Notes: generated by a model from the sequence alone, not told the origin. A DNA stretch of 64,000 nucleotides from Ruegeria conchae (GCF_000192475.1 NZ_AEYW01000013.1:186001-250000), one strand, 5' to 3'; counted from the stretch's first letter, positions 17,280-26,838 are shown. Numbers and translations are program-made.

Positions 17280-20200
17280 TTATGCCGCACCTCCGAGTAG
17301 GGCGGCATTACCTCCGGCAGCGGTCGTGTCGACGCAGACATGGCGTTCGCCAAGAACACGCGCACGGTCAGGGTGACCGGGTATCAGTGGGATAATCGGA
17401 CCATTGCGCCGGGCCAGATGCTGCTCGATCTGGCGGGCGGTGTCGTCGTCGCCCCACCACAGAACGCCCGAGAAACCGGTCAGGTTTTCAAGCCGGTGTA
17501 GATCCAGCGCTCCGGTCATCCGGACTGTCGTTCCGCCCAAGCCCATAACTGCCTGCGCCTGTGCCTCGGCTGCATCGGGTCCAGGGCCCATACACAAGAG
17601 TGGCTCACGCGCATAATCGGTCAATCGGTTTGATTCGCCGGTTGGGCCGGGCAGCGATTGCGTGCGAGGTGGGGCAGGTTGTCCTTCGGGTGCGTTCATC
17701 TCTGCTGCACTGTCCCAGTGTCCCGAAGAATTCTGCCGATCCGTGGCGCAGAACCGCGCCATATAATTCGGTCCGCCTGCTTTGGGCCCAGTGCCCGAAA
17801 GACCCTCACCACCGAACGGTTGTGAGCCAACGATTGCGCCGATCTGGTTGCGGTTGACATAGATATTGCCGGCGTGGATCGCTTCGGTCACATGCTGCAC
17901 GCGATCGTCGATCCGTGTGTGTAAGCCGAAAGTCAGGCCATATCCTGTGGCGTTGATTTCTGCGATAACCTTGTCGATCTCTTGCGCCTTGAAACGGGCG
18001 ACATGCAGCACCGGTCCGAATATTTCACGTTCTAATGCTGAGATGCCGGGGATTTCGATCAGAGTTGGTGCGATGAACGTACCTTCGGGTGGAGTAGAGA
18101 GTTCTTTCAGAACCCGCCCCTCTGCGCGCGCATTGGCGACGTGATCTGCGATACCCTGACGAGCCTGCTCGTCAATGACTGGGCCACAATCGGTTGAGAT
18201 CAGCCAAGGATCGCCAACTTGCAGAGCGTCCATTGCCCCTTGCAGCATTGTCAGAACATCCTCGGCGATGTCCTCCTGCAGATAGAGACAGCGTAGGGCG
18301 GAACACCGTTGTCCTGCTGACTGGAAAGCGCTTTCGATGATCGATTGCACGGCTTGCTCCGGCAAGGCGGTGCTGTCCACGATCATGGCGTTCAGGCCGC
18401 CGGTCTCGGCGATCAGAGGTGTGCCGGGACGCATATGCTGGGCCATTGCAGACCGGATTTTCAATGCGGTTGCGGTCGAGCCGGTAAAGGCCACACCCGA
18501 GACGCGTTCGTCCGACGTCAACGCTACGCCCACTTTTGGTCCTCCGGGCAACAATTGCAGAACATCGCGCGGGACGCCTGCTTCGTGCATCAACTGAACA
18601 GCGCGATGTGCTATGAGGGGCGTTTGCGGGGCAGGGGCGGCGAGCACGGCGTTGCCAGTTGCCAGCGCGGCCGAAATTTGCCCCGTGAAGATCGCCAGAG
18701 GGAAATTCCAAGGGCTGATACAGGTGAAAATCCCGGCAGGCTTGGCCGCCGGAATATTGGCGGCGTAATAACGTAGGAAGTCGACAGCCTCGCGTAGCTC
18801 GGCAACCGCATCGGGTACAGATTTCCCGGCTTCGCGAGCGAGCAGGGCGAATAGCTCGCCGTAATGCGCCTCGTAGAGGTCGGCGGCTTTGTTCAGGACT
18901 TCAGCGCGGGTGGCTGCCGTGGCCTGCCATGGGCAGGCACTGGCAAGCGCCAGCTCGACATCGGTCGGACTGGCAACAGCGACCGAGCCCGGGCGGTCCT
19001 GCGGTCGGGCCGGGTTGATAACAGGCAAATCTGACTCGGGCTGAGCATCGTCCGAAAGCAATGGCCGGGCGTACCAGTGATGGGCGCGGTAAGCATCGCG
19101 CGCAATGTCGACCCGGTCCAGTGTTGGCGTATGATGCAAATCGAACCCTTTCGAGTTCGGACGCTCGGGTGCAAACAATTCTGGTCCGGTCGGCAGTGGT
19201 TTTGCGGGTGTCTGAATGGCTTGGAAAGGGTCTGCCGCAACAATTTCCGGTGCGACATCTTCATCAACAATCTGGTTGACGAAGGACGAATTCGCCCCGT
19301 TCTCCAGCAGACGCCGCACCAGATAGGCCAACAGGTCACGGTGCGCGCCGACAGGCGCGTAGATACGGCAGCGGGCGCTCTGCTTGTCGCGCACGATCTG
19401 ATGCAGGGTCTCTCCCATTCCGTGCAGGCGCTGGAACTCGAACGGTTGGTCGTCAGCCATATGCAGGATTGCACTGACCGTATGGGCGTTATGGGTGGCA
19501 AATTGCGGATAGATGCGGTCGGTCATATCCAGCAGCTTGCGAGCATTGGCGATATAGGACACATCGGTCGCTGCCTTCTGGGTGAAGACCGGAAACCCAT
19601 CGACGCCTTCGACCTGAGCGCGCTTAATTTCTGTGTCCCAATACGCGCCCTTCACCAACCGCACCATCAGCTTGCGGTCATGACGCTCGGCCATCTCGTA
19701 GAGCGTATCCAACACGAGACCGGCGCGCGGGCCGTAGGCTTGTACGACAATGCCGAACCCGTCCCAGCCTGCCAGTGCGGGCTCAGCCATGACTTCTTCG
19801 ATGACCTGCAGCGACAGGGAGAGGCGATCGGCCTCCTCTGCGTCGACGTTCAGCCCCATGCCCGCGGCCTTTGCAAGCAGTGCCAGAGCCCGAAGGCGGG
19901 GAACCAACTCCTCCATGACCCGCTGTTCCTGCGCCAGTTCATAGCGGGGGTGCAGCGCGGACAGCTTGACCGAGATACCGGGGTTTTCGCGGATGTCTTT
20001 GTGGGTGCAGGCTTCGGCAATGGCGGCGATGGCACGGGAATAGGACAGATGATAGCGGGCGGCGTCGGCTTCGGTCCGTGCGGCTTCGCCCAGCATGTCG
20101 TAGGAATAGGTGTATCCTTTGTCTTCCATCCCCTTGGCACGTTTCATGGCTGACTGAATGGTCTCGCCCAGAACAAATTGGCGCCCCATTTCTTTCATCG

Positions 20201-20678
20201 CACGACCCACAGCAGTTCGGATCACAGGCTCGCCCAAACGTTTGATTGCCCCGCGCAAAGCGCCCACTGGCGAAGTCTTGTCCTCATCCAAAACGCGCCC
20301 GGTCAGCATCAGCGCCCATGTTGAGGCGTTCACCAGCGACGAGGATGATTGTCCCAAGTGCTTGCCCCAGTCCGATGGCGCGATCTTGTCTTCGATCAAT
20401 GCGTCGATAGTGTCCGCATCGGGGACACGCAACAGTGCCTCGGCAAGACACATTAGCGCGACGCCTTCATCGGTGGACAGGCCGTATTCGGCTAGAAATA
20501 CCTCCATCATACCGGGCGACGTGCTGGAGCGAATGTCGCGCACGAGCTGCGCCGCCGCCTTACAGATGTCGGCGCGGTCAGTTTGTGACAGGTCGGCTTG
20601 AGCGATCAAAGCGTCCAGCACGGTGGATTGCTCGGCGTAGGTTTGGGTGTCGATCTTGGTGCGCAGGCTATGTGACAT
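17280..20678 (-). CDS. putA: Bifunctional proline dehydrogenase/glutamate-semialdehyde dehydrogenase
   Basis: Oxidises proline to glutamate in two channelled steps on the inner membrane face. 1132 residues. The helical N-terminal arm and proline dehydrogenase barrel (about 60-480) include GISVKLSALHPRYE and MVRLVKGAYWDTEIKRAQ. The aldehyde dehydrogenase domain (about 520-1000) includes FTCISPWNFPLAIFTGQ, the Glu region AETGGLNAMIVDST, and the Cys region SAGQRCSALRCLYLQ. A C-terminal extension of about 130 residues follows. No ribbon-helix-helix DNA-binding domain is present, so regulation must be external, fitting the divergent putR. Confidence 0.97.
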   Translation of the reverse strand: MSHSLRTKIDTQTYAEQSTVLDALIAQADLSQTDRADICKAAAQLVRDIRSSTSPGMMEVFLAEYGLSTDEGVALMCLAEALLRVPDADTIDALIEDKIAPSDWGKHLGQSSSSLVNASTWALMLTGRVLDEDKTSPVGALRGAIKRLGEPVIRTAVGRAMKEMGRQFVLGETIQSAMKRAKGMEDKGYTYSYDMLGEAARTEADAARYHLSYSRAIAAIAEACTHKDIRENPGISVKLSALHPRYELAQEQRVMEELVPRLRALALLAKAAGMGLNVDAEEADRLSLSLQVIEEVMAEPALAGWDGFGIVVQAYGPRAGLVLDTLYEMAERHDRKLMVRLVKGAYWDTEIKRAQVEGVDGFPVFTQKAATDVSYIANARKLLDMTDRIYPQFATHNAHTVSAILHMADDQPFEFQRLHGMGETLHQIVRDKQSARCRIYAPVGAHRDLLAYLVRRLLENGANSSFVNQIVDEDVAPEIVAADPFQAIQTPAKPLPTGPELFAPERPNSKGFDLHHTPTLDRVDIARDAYRAHHWYARPLLSDDAQPESDLPVINPARPQDRPGSVAVASPTDVELALASACPWQATAATRAEVLNKAADLYEAHYGELFALLAREAGKSVPDAVAELREAVDFLRYYAANIPAAKPAGIFTCISPWNFPLAIFTGQISAALATGNAVLAAPAPQTPLIAHRAVQLMHEAGVPRDVLQLLPGGPKVGVALTSDERVSGVAFTGSTATALKIRSAMAQHMRPGTPLIAETGGLNAMIVDSTALPEQAVQSIIESAFQSAGQRCSALRCLYLQEDIAEDVLTMLQGAMDALQVGDPWLISTDCGPVIDEQARQGIADHVANARAEGRVLKELSTPPEGTFIAPTLIEIPGISALEREIFGPVLHVARFKAQEIDKVIAEINATGYGLTFGLHTRIDDRVQHVTEAIHAGNIYVNRNQIGAIVGSQPFGGEGLSGTGPKAGGPNYMARFCATDRQNSSGHWDSAAEMNAPEGQPAPPRTQSLPGPTGESNRLTDYAREPLLCMGPGPDAAEAQAQAVMGLGGTTVRMTGALDLHRLENLTGFSGVLWWGDDDTARQIEQHLARRNGPIIPLIPGHPDRARVLGERHVCVDTTAAGGNAALLGGAA

Positions 20679-20723
20679 GTGTACTCCGGGGCTTTTGCCT
20701 AATATAACTGGCCTTGAGCAGGA

Positions 20724-20768
20724 GAATGGACTGAATTTTTTCTTCTGATAGTCGAATGGACCGAATTT
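20724..20768. promoter_or_regulatory. Direct repeat, putative PutR binding sites
   Basis: GAATGGACTGAATTT (20724-20738) and GAATGGACCGAATTT (20754-20768), 14 of 15 identical, start-to-start distance 30 bases (about three helical turns). They lie in the putA/putR spacer just before putR. Assignment to PutR is inferred from position. Confidence 0.6.
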
Positions 20769-20778
20769 ACGGGGGCAG

Positions 20779-21267
20779 ATGATGCGAAACGACTTGTCCG
20801 GTCTTGATCAGTTCGATCAGGCCATCCTCACGGCGCTGGCCGAGGATGGTCGCATTTCGGTAACAGATCTTGCGCGCAAGATCGGCCTATCGAAGTCCCC
20901 GACGCAAGCACGACTCAAGCGGCTTGAGGCGGACGGGATCATCACAGGATACCGGGTCATGCTTGATCCGATCCGTTTGGGCCTTGATCATGTAGCCTTT
21001 GTCGAAGTGCGTCTGACGGATACACGCGAAAAGGCGCTGGCTGAGTTTAACGCGGCTGTGCGTAAGGTTGCCGAGATTGAACAGGCCCACATGATCGCGT
21101 CAAACTTCGATTACCTGCTCAAAATACGTACCCGTTCGATGTCGGAATACCGCACTGTTCTGGCCGAAAAAATCTCATCCCTACCGCATGTTGCGAATAC
21201 CTCTACTTTCGTGGCGATGGAGGCGGTGAAAGAAACGGGGTTACTCGCCCCACTAGAAAACGGTTGA
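20779..21267 (+). CDS. putR: Lrp/AsnC-family proline regulator
   Basis: 162-residue Lrp-type regulator. HTH at about residues 12-60 (QAILTALAEDGRISVTDLAR, IGLSKSPTQARLKRL), then the RAM/AsnC effector domain (about 75-150). Divergent from putA, the arrangement of the proline-responsive activator PutR of alphaproteobacteria. Two adjacent ATGs (20779, 20782) are possible starts after GGGGGCAG. It probably activates putA with proline and represses itself through the direct repeat upstream. Confidence 0.9.
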   Translation: MMRNDLSGLDQFDQAILTALAEDGRISVTDLARKIGLSKSPTQARLKRLEADGIITGYRVMLDPIRLGLDHVAFVEVRLTDTREKALAEFNAAVRKVAEIEQAHMIASNFDYLLKIRTRSMSEYRTVLAEKISSLPHVANTSTFVAMEAVKETGLLAPLENG

Positions 21268-21298
21268 CCTATGGGTTCTGGGGATCAGGTTAGAGGGG

Positions 21299-21856
21299 AT
21301 GAAACTCGCATTTGCCGTTTTCCTTGCCGTCTCTGCTGTGCAGGCCACCGCTGACTGCCCGGTCGCACCCGACCATATCTCTGGGATCGACTCTCTGATA
21401 GCGCAGGCTCAAGATGCGTCAACCGAGCAAGAAGCGCGAGGCATCTCTGGCCAGATGTGGCAGCTCTGGACCGATGCTCCGGATGCGAGGTCGCAAACCT
21501 TATTGGATCGTGGAATGTCCATGCGCGAAGCCTGGGATTTGGCCGGAGCGTTGGCAGAATTCGATGCTCTCGTTGCTTACTGTCCCGAATATGCCGAAGG
21601 GTACAACCAGCGCGCCTTTGTCAATTACTTGCAGCAAGACTTTGGGGCGGCTCTGATTGATCTGGACCGGGCCATAGCGCTCTCGCCGAACCATGTTGCC
21701 GCGCTCAGCGGGCGGGCATTGTCGCTGCTGGGGCTGAAGCGCATGGATGAGGCGCGCGCGGCGCTGAACCATGCACTGGAATTGAACCCCTGGCTATCCG
21801 AACGTGCCCTGCTTGCCCCGGGTGGGCTACTTGACCCGCCGGGCGAGGATATCTGA
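21299..21856 (+). CDS. Periplasmic tetratricopeptide-repeat protein
   Basis: 185-residue protein with a short signal peptide (MKLAFAVFLAVSAVQATA) and about three TPR units in residues 65-165 (for example WDLAGALAEFDALVAYCPEY, DFGAALIDLDRAIALSPN and MDEARAALNHALELNPW). No enzymatic domain; likely a scaffold. It follows putR by 31 bases on the same strand but need not be related to it. It ends at a hairpin shared with phoX. Confidence 0.8.
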   Translation: MKLAFAVFLAVSAVQATADCPVAPDHISGIDSLIAQAQDASTEQEARGISGQMWQLWTDAPDARSQTLLDRGMSMREAWDLAGALAEFDALVAYCPEYAEGYNQRAFVNYLQQDFGAALIDLDRAIALSPNHVAALSGRALSLLGLKRMDEARAALNHALELNPWLSERALLAPGGLLDPPGEDI

Positions 21857-21869
21857 ACAAAGCTGAAAA

Positions 21870-21895
21870 CGCCCCCGAACCCGAGTTCGAGGGCG
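21870..21895. terminator. Bidirectional terminator between the TPR gene and phoX
   Basis: Stem CGCCCCCGAA (21870-21879) with TTCGAGGGCG (21886-21895), one mismatch, 6-base loop. Followed on the minus strand by TTTTC, and more weakly on the plus strand by CTTTCGCT. It lies between two convergent genes. Confidence 0.7.
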
Positions 21896-21915
21896 CTTTC
21901 GCTCATTGGATCGGT

Positions 21916-23805
21916 TTAGCCAACAAGCCCGTTATCGGTACGTTTGATCGCGATCACCGATGAGCGTGGCGTGCCGCCATCGGGCCAATTGCTGCCCGGG
22001 TGCTGGATGCCCACGAACATGGTACGCAGGTCGGTAGACCAGGCCAGGCCGGTGACCTCGCAGCCATTCGGACCAGTCATAAAGCGCACGATCTCGCCGG
22101 TGGCAGGATCACCAACCAACATCTGGTTATTGCCATTGCCAGCGAAATCTTCTTCGTTGTTGTCTTTGCCATCCGTCTGAATCCAGACCAGTCCTGTCGA
22201 GTCGATCGCCATACCGTCTGGCGAGTTGAATAAGTTGCCCTCATTCACGTTCGCTGAACCAGCGCGGTCGTCCGAATGTACGGTCGGGTTTCCGGCCATG
22301 ACATACAGGTCCCAGTCAAAGCCTGTGGCCGCGTGATCCTCATTCGCTGGGCGCCAGCGCACGATTTGACCGTATTTGTTGGCATCGCGCGGGTTTGGAC
22401 CGTTGGCCGAGGTATCATCGCCACCGGCATTTGGTTTCACGCCGCGGTTCTTGTTGTTGGTCAGACAGCAATAGGCCTCAACTGCAACAGGGCTTGAGGC
22501 CACCCATTCCGGGCGGTCCATGGTGGTGCCGCCCACTGCCGAAGCGGCCATACGGGTAAAGATCAAGATCTCGGCCGCATCCATACCTGTAGAATCGGGC
22601 GTCAAAGGCAGCCACTCACCGCTCATGTCGTCGTTAAATTTGGCGACAAAAAGTGTTCCGTTATTCAGCAGATTTTCGGTGTCGACACCGGGAGCGTAGG
22701 CAGCGTTCGAGATGAATTTGTAAAGGTACTCGCCGCGCTCATCGTCGCCCATATAGACCACGACACGACCGTCGGCCGCCAGCGCCACCTCGGCGTTTTC
22801 GTGCTTGAAGCGGCCCAGACCGGTGTGCTTGACCGGTGTGCTGTCGGGCTTGGTCGGGTCGATTTCAACGATCCAGCCTGCGCGATGTGGTTCGTTAGGG
22901 TTTTTCGAGGTGTCAAAGCGTGGATCAAACGACTCGTAGCCATTCCAGCTTTCGGCCTTGATGCCATAGCGCTTCATGCCATCTGCGACCTTCTGGTCGT
23001 AGCTGGCATTTTCATCAGAGGAGCCGAAGTAACCGTTGAAATTCTCTTCGCAGGTCAAGTAGGTGCCCCAAGGCGTCTTGCCCGAACCACAGTTATTCAT
23101 CGTACCCAGCGCCGCGGAGCCGGTGGGATCAGATTCGGTCTTCAGCAACTCGTGCCCCGCAGCAGGGCCGGCGATCCTCATCGGCGTATTGTGGTGGATC
23201 CGGCGGTTGAAAGGACTGTCCTTGACGGCCACCCAGCCCTCAGGGCCTTCCTTGATCTCCATCACGGTTACGCCCTGAATGTTTTGGAGTTTCAGAACGT
23301 CATTTGCGCTGGCAGGCACTCCCTCCTGCGCAGCAGGCAGGTTTATCTTGCGGTTCGGATATTCGTGGTTGATCGCGATCAACTCGTGACCCTGGAATGA
23401 GAAGGTTTCCATCCCATCGGTGTTCTCACCAAAGATCTTGTCAGAGTTCTCAACCGAACCGCCATCGGTCAGATCATAACCGTCCGCTTCCGAAAACAGC
23501 GGATCACCCCAGCGCATCAGCATCTTCCACTCATAGCCTTCGGGCACGTGGACGGTGCCATCGGTCTGCGCAGGAATCGGGGTGAAGGCAAAGCGCGAAG
23601 CTCCAACAGCCTGTGCTGCGGTTGAGGTCAATAGACCTGCACCCATGGCTGCAGCACCCGATCCGAATGCTACAACACCCGCCAAAAATCCGCGGCGAGA
23701 GATGGCACTTTCGACGACGCGATCAAAATCGTTTTCCTCGGGGCGAGGGAAGTGCAGCTCATCCCAATCATCGGCGGACATGTTTGTAGGATCGAAGTCT
23801 TTCAT
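21916..23805 (-). CDS. phoX: PhoX-family phosphatase, Tat-exported
   Basis: Calcium/iron-dependent phosphatase that releases phosphate from organic phosphoesters in the periplasm. Start set at MKDFDPTNMSADDWDELHFP (23803-23805), which has AGGAG seven bases upstream; a 9-residue upstream extension is not needed. 629 residues. A Tat signal lies unusually far in (SRRGFLAGVVAFGSGAAAMG at about residues 37-56), as is usual for PhoX. The beta-propeller body follows, with GTYLTCEENFNGYFG and TDLRTMFVGIQHPG. A single PhoB-type half site CTGTCAT is present upstream (complement of 23861-23867), so phosphate control is possible but a full Pho box is not evident. Confidence 0.93.
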   Translation of the reverse strand: MKDFDPTNMSADDWDELHFPRPEENDFDRVVESAISRRGFLAGVVAFGSGAAAMGAGLLTSTAAQAVGASRFAFTPIPAQTDGTVHVPEGYEWKMLMRWGDPLFSEADGYDLTDGGSVENSDKIFGENTDGMETFSFQGHELIAINHEYPNRKINLPAAQEGVPASANDVLKLQNIQGVTVMEIKEGPEGWVAVKDSPFNRRIHHNTPMRIAGPAAGHELLKTESDPTGSAALGTMNNCGSGKTPWGTYLTCEENFNGYFGSSDENASYDQKVADGMKRYGIKAESWNGYESFDPRFDTSKNPNEPHRAGWIVEIDPTKPDSTPVKHTGLGRFKHENAEVALAADGRVVVYMGDDERGEYLYKFISNAAYAPGVDTENLLNNGTLFVAKFNDDMSGEWLPLTPDSTGMDAAEILIFTRMAASAVGGTTMDRPEWVASSPVAVEAYCCLTNNKNRGVKPNAGGDDTSANGPNPRDANKYGQIVRWRPANEDHAATGFDWDLYVMAGNPTVHSDDRAGSANVNEGNLFNSPDGMAIDSTGLVWIQTDGKDNNEEDFAGNGNNQMLVGDPATGEIVRFMTGPNGCEVTGLAWSTDLRTMFVGIQHPGSNWPDGGTPRSSVIAIKRTDNGLVG

Positions 23806-23907
23806 GGATAGCTCCTGGCTGTCGGAATGCAATTTCGTTCAGCGGGTGTAAGGCGCTCACATGACAGAAATATAATAGTTTTATCAAATAATTTTTACAC
23901 GTCGTTG

Positions 23908-23935
23908 GTGGGCAAACCAGTACTGATTTGCCCAC
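23908..23935 (-). terminator. Hairpin after the large TPR gene
   Basis: Perfect 9-bp stem GTGGGCAAA / TTTGCCCAC with a 10-base loop, 41 bases after the TPR-gene stop. No T run follows directly, so factor-independent termination is uncertain. Confidence 0.4.
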
Positions 23936-23975
23936 GGGTTTGAACAAATTACAACCGCTACATAGGTGAGGACGG

Positions 23976-25622
23976 CTATGCAGCTCTCACCTTGCTGCGG
24001 CAATAGCAGGATGCGTGAACCGGAACCGTCGCGCGCGCCGCCGCCTGATCCAGCAGGAGTTTGATATGCCGCGCTTCAGTCTCTTCGCCGCGCTGCACCA
24101 GACATTCGTGCAAGCCATGAAGACTCCAGATATTGCGCGGATGTTGGCAGGCGCGCGCCAGCGTATCGTCAAGGCCCAGATCGGCGCGGTAGACCGCTTC
24201 AGCCTCGTCAAATTGACCAGCCTCCATCAACAACGCGCCCAACGCGTGGCGCGTCGGCTGCATCCACCCCCAGGGTTCGTCATAGACCAAGGCGTCATCC
24301 AGTTCGACCGACCGACGTAGATGGGTTAGTCCGCCTTCCTGGTCTCCGGATTTGAAAGCGATCTCACCATCCATCATGGCTTCGCCAATCATCAATACAT
24401 CCTCGGCTGTATTGTTGAAGACCAGACGGCTTTCCGGCACCGCTTTGCGCGCCTCAACAGCCACTTCACGTGCTTGTTTAGCGGCGTCCAGCTGTCCCAG
24501 GTTTGCAAGTGCGACCGCGCGTGCTTGTTGAATCGCGGCCGTTGTGTAGCTGTATAGTTCAGCATCTTCGGGCAATGGTTCATCCAGAATTTCCTGCCAC
24601 GTGCCAAATCGGACCATGACATGCACCTTCTTGCCATAAAAAGATTCAAACAGGTCTGGGAAGAACCGGATCACATTGTCAGGCAGCATCCGCATCAGCT
24701 CTTCCGATGCAGCGAGTGCCTTTTCAGGCTGCCCAAGGAACATGGCGCCGTAGGCTTCGAAATGCACATTGTGGACACGATAGACGGTATAAAAGTTCTC
24801 ACCTCCTGCCATCGCTTCGTATTTCTGGTCAACTGCAGCGGCTCGATGATTGCGCCAGACGACATTCTGATAGTCACCGCAAAGAACATCGATATGCGTG
24901 GCCATATGCACCAGGTGTCCGCTATCTGGGACCAAATCGACCAGCCGATCCCCGTGTCGCAGGGCATTTTCGGGTGTAGGCGACATCTCCATCAGATGGA
25001 TATACATATGCAGCAGTCCTGGGTGGTCCCAAGCGCCAGGAAGCGCGTCAAACGCTGTTTCCAATACGGTCTGTGCCTCTTTGGTCGAAGCCCCTTCGGC
25101 AGGTATCCCTTTCTTCAAATCCCAAAGCTGCCATGGGGTGCGGTTCATCAAAGCTTCGGCAAATACGGATGAGACCTCAAGATCGCCTGGATTGTTTGAA
25201 TAGACCTCACGCATTGAATCCGCGAACGCGTCATTCCAAGGTGTGTAATCCTCGATCTCGGGGTCAGAAGGAAAACGATGTGATATCGCTTCGATCAAAG
25301 CGGCCTCGACCTGCGTAGATGTTTTGCGCAAAGCCATAGCCGCCTCGATTGATCGATGGGCTTTCTCGAGCGTTGCGGTTTTTTCATCGGGCTCAAAAAA
25401 CTCCCACGGCTTGTTGTAATTGGGGCCAATGGCATAGGCGACGCCCCAATGTGCCATGCCACATTTCGGGTCATATGTGAGTGCTTGTTCGAAGCAGGCG
25501 GCTGCGGCCTCATGATTATATCCGAACAACCAGACCAAACCCTGGTCGAATAGTTCCTGAGCTTTATCGGATGAAGTTGTTATGGCACGACTATACGTGC
25601 CGAGGTCAAATTCGGTCATCAA
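23976..25622 (-). CDS. Large tetratricopeptide-repeat protein (TTC38-like)
   Basis: 548-residue cytoplasmic protein without signal peptide. It begins with TPR-like segments (SDKAQELFDQGLVWLFGYNH, EAAAACFEQALTYDPKCGMA) and resembles the bacterial relatives of eukaryotic TTC38. Further repeats occur near residues 205-260 and 430-510. No catalytic motif was recognised and the biological role is unknown. Two adjacent start codons (25622, 25619) follow a good GGGGGATT site. Monocistronic between phoX and the tRNA remnant. Confidence 0.75.
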   Translation of the reverse strand: MMTEFDLGTYSRAITTSSDKAQELFDQGLVWLFGYNHEAAAACFEQALTYDPKCGMAHWGVAYAIGPNYNKPWEFFEPDEKTATLEKAHRSIEAAMALRKTSTQVEAALIEAISHRFPSDPEIEDYTPWNDAFADSMREVYSNNPGDLEVSSVFAEALMNRTPWQLWDLKKGIPAEGASTKEAQTVLETAFDALPGAWDHPGLLHMYIHLMEMSPTPENALRHGDRLVDLVPDSGHLVHMATHIDVLCGDYQNVVWRNHRAAAVDQKYEAMAGGENFYTVYRVHNVHFEAYGAMFLGQPEKALAASEELMRMLPDNVIRFFPDLFESFYGKKVHVMVRFGTWQEILDEPLPEDAELYSYTTAAIQQARAVALANLGQLDAAKQAREVAVEARKAVPESRLVFNNTAEDVLMIGEAMMDGEIAFKSGDQEGGLTHLRRSVELDDALVYDEPWGWMQPTRHALGALLMEAGQFDEAEAVYRADLGLDDTLARACQHPRNIWSLHGLHECLVQRGEETEARHIKLLLDQAAARATVPVHASCYCRSKVRAA

Positions 25623-25800
25623 TCAATCCCCCGTGTGATATCCGCCGAGGAAGAGCGAGCAGCGCCTGTCGGCGGATGTCTGAAGGATAGCACATTTTGA
25701 GCGGGCATTGGGGGCGCTAAGAATAGCGTCTGAAAAAGCGTGTATGGGAGTGATTTCGCTTCTTGGCGATTGTGAGTGCATGGAATACTCAGCGTCCGTG

Positions 25801-25833
25801 CTGAGAGGGCGTTGTGTAGTGGTAATACGATAG
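25801..25833 (+). repeat. Remnant of a tRNA-Gly 5' half
   Basis: 28 of 33 bases match the intact tRNA-Gly locus at 42423-42455, including a 19-base exact run (25807-25825). The match covers the acceptor 5' strand, D arm and start of the anticodon stem, plus the 4 bases before the gene, then stops. No 3' half follows, so it cannot be a tRNA gene. It lies in the 247-base spacer between the TPR gene and the LysR gene, exactly at the start of the oxoprolinase module. Confidence 0.7.
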
Positions 25834-25869
25834 TAAGATCAGGACCGTTCTCAGCAGAAAGCGATCAGC

Positions 25870-26751
25870 GTGTCTCGGCTCAAACTCGATCATCTACAAA
25901 CATTTCTTGCTGTCGTGCGCTTCGGCAGTGTCAGCAAAGCAGCCGATGTGCTCAACCTTACGCAACCTGCCGTGACAACGCGCATCAAGTCCCTTGAAGA
26001 CGTCTTGGGAACGTCGTTGTTTGAACGTGAAAGCGCCGGAATGCGCCTGACTAAGCGTGGGGATATGCTGATCCATTATGCCGAGCAATTTCAACACCTT
26101 TCCGATCTGGTCGAAGAGCACGTTGTAGACACGAGCGCGGTTGACAGGTTGATCCGCCTTGGCGTGTCCGAAACCATTGCACAAAGCTGGTTGCCCGAAT
26201 TCGTCGGTGCGTTGCGCGCAAAATACCCCTCTCTCAAGATTGAGATCAGCGTCGACATTTCATTGAACCTACGGGACCAGTTGCTGGGGCGTGAAATCGA
26301 TCTGGGTATCCTGCTTGGGCCGGTCTCGGATTACACGGTTGACAACGTGGTATTGCCGGATGTGCCACTGGCATGGTTCCAGGCGTCGGGTGGACCTGTT
26401 GGTCAAAATGTCGATCTGGCCGGCATTCCCATCGCGACCTACGCCAAGAACACTCGGCCGTACCGGGTATTGAGAGCCGCTCTGTACGAACGGTTCGGTT
26501 CCGGAATCTCCCTTTTCCCGTCCTCCTCATTGTCATCTTGCTTTCGGATGGTTGAGGCTGGGCTATGCGTAGGCGCCCTCCCGATCTCGCTGGCAAAAAA
26601 ACTGGTGCAAGAGGGAAAACTGGTCGAATTCAACCCGGGATGGGTTCCCGAACCCCTTCAATTTTCTGCGTCTTATCTGGGTGATCCACGCAACCATCTG
26701 CTTGAGGCTGCAGCGGGTATCGCCAAGGAAATAGCGCTTCAACAAGCATAA
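25870..26751 (+). CDS. LysR-family regulator of the oxoprolinase/TRAP module
   Basis: 293-residue LysR regulator beginning at a GTG codon. HTH in residues 1-60 (LDHLQTFLAVVRFGSVSKAA, DVLNLTQPAVTTRIKSLE), then the effector-binding domain. It reads in the same direction as the downstream DUF1445-TRAP-oxoprolinase genes, 87 bases ahead of them, and is the obvious candidate regulator. The ligand cannot be read from sequence. The AGAAAG before the GTG is a weak ribosome-binding site. Confidence 0.85.
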   Translation: MSRLKLDHLQTFLAVVRFGSVSKAADVLNLTQPAVTTRIKSLEDVLGTSLFERESAGMRLTKRGDMLIHYAEQFQHLSDLVEEHVVDTSAVDRLIRLGVSETIAQSWLPEFVGALRAKYPSLKIEISVDISLNLRDQLLGREIDLGILLGPVSDYTVDNVVLPDVPLAWFQASGGPVGQNVDLAGIPIATYAKNTRPYRVLRAALYERFGSGISLFPSSSLSSCFRMVEAGLCVGALPISLAKKLVQEGKLVEFNPGWVPEPLQFSASYLGDPRNHLLEAAAGIAKEIALQQA

Positions 26752-26838
26752 AAACTTTTTATGTAGAAGGCAAAAATAATACAATTTGATTTTATGCCTC
26801 GGTCACACGAACGTATTCCAAATGAGGGAGGCGTCGTG

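Noticed and set aside
19077..20153. 358-codon plus-strand open frame inside putA
   Set aside because: Antisense shadow of a high-GC gene; no family resemblance, and the minus strand encodes unmistakable proline dehydrogenase.
23861..23867. Pho box upstream of phoX
   Set aside because: Only one CTGTCAT half site; no second site at 11-base spacing, so not listed as a regulatory feature.
26770..26805. GGCA...TGCC inverted repeat before the DUF1445 gene as LysR operator
   Set aside because: Arms match only with a gap; too weak to claim.
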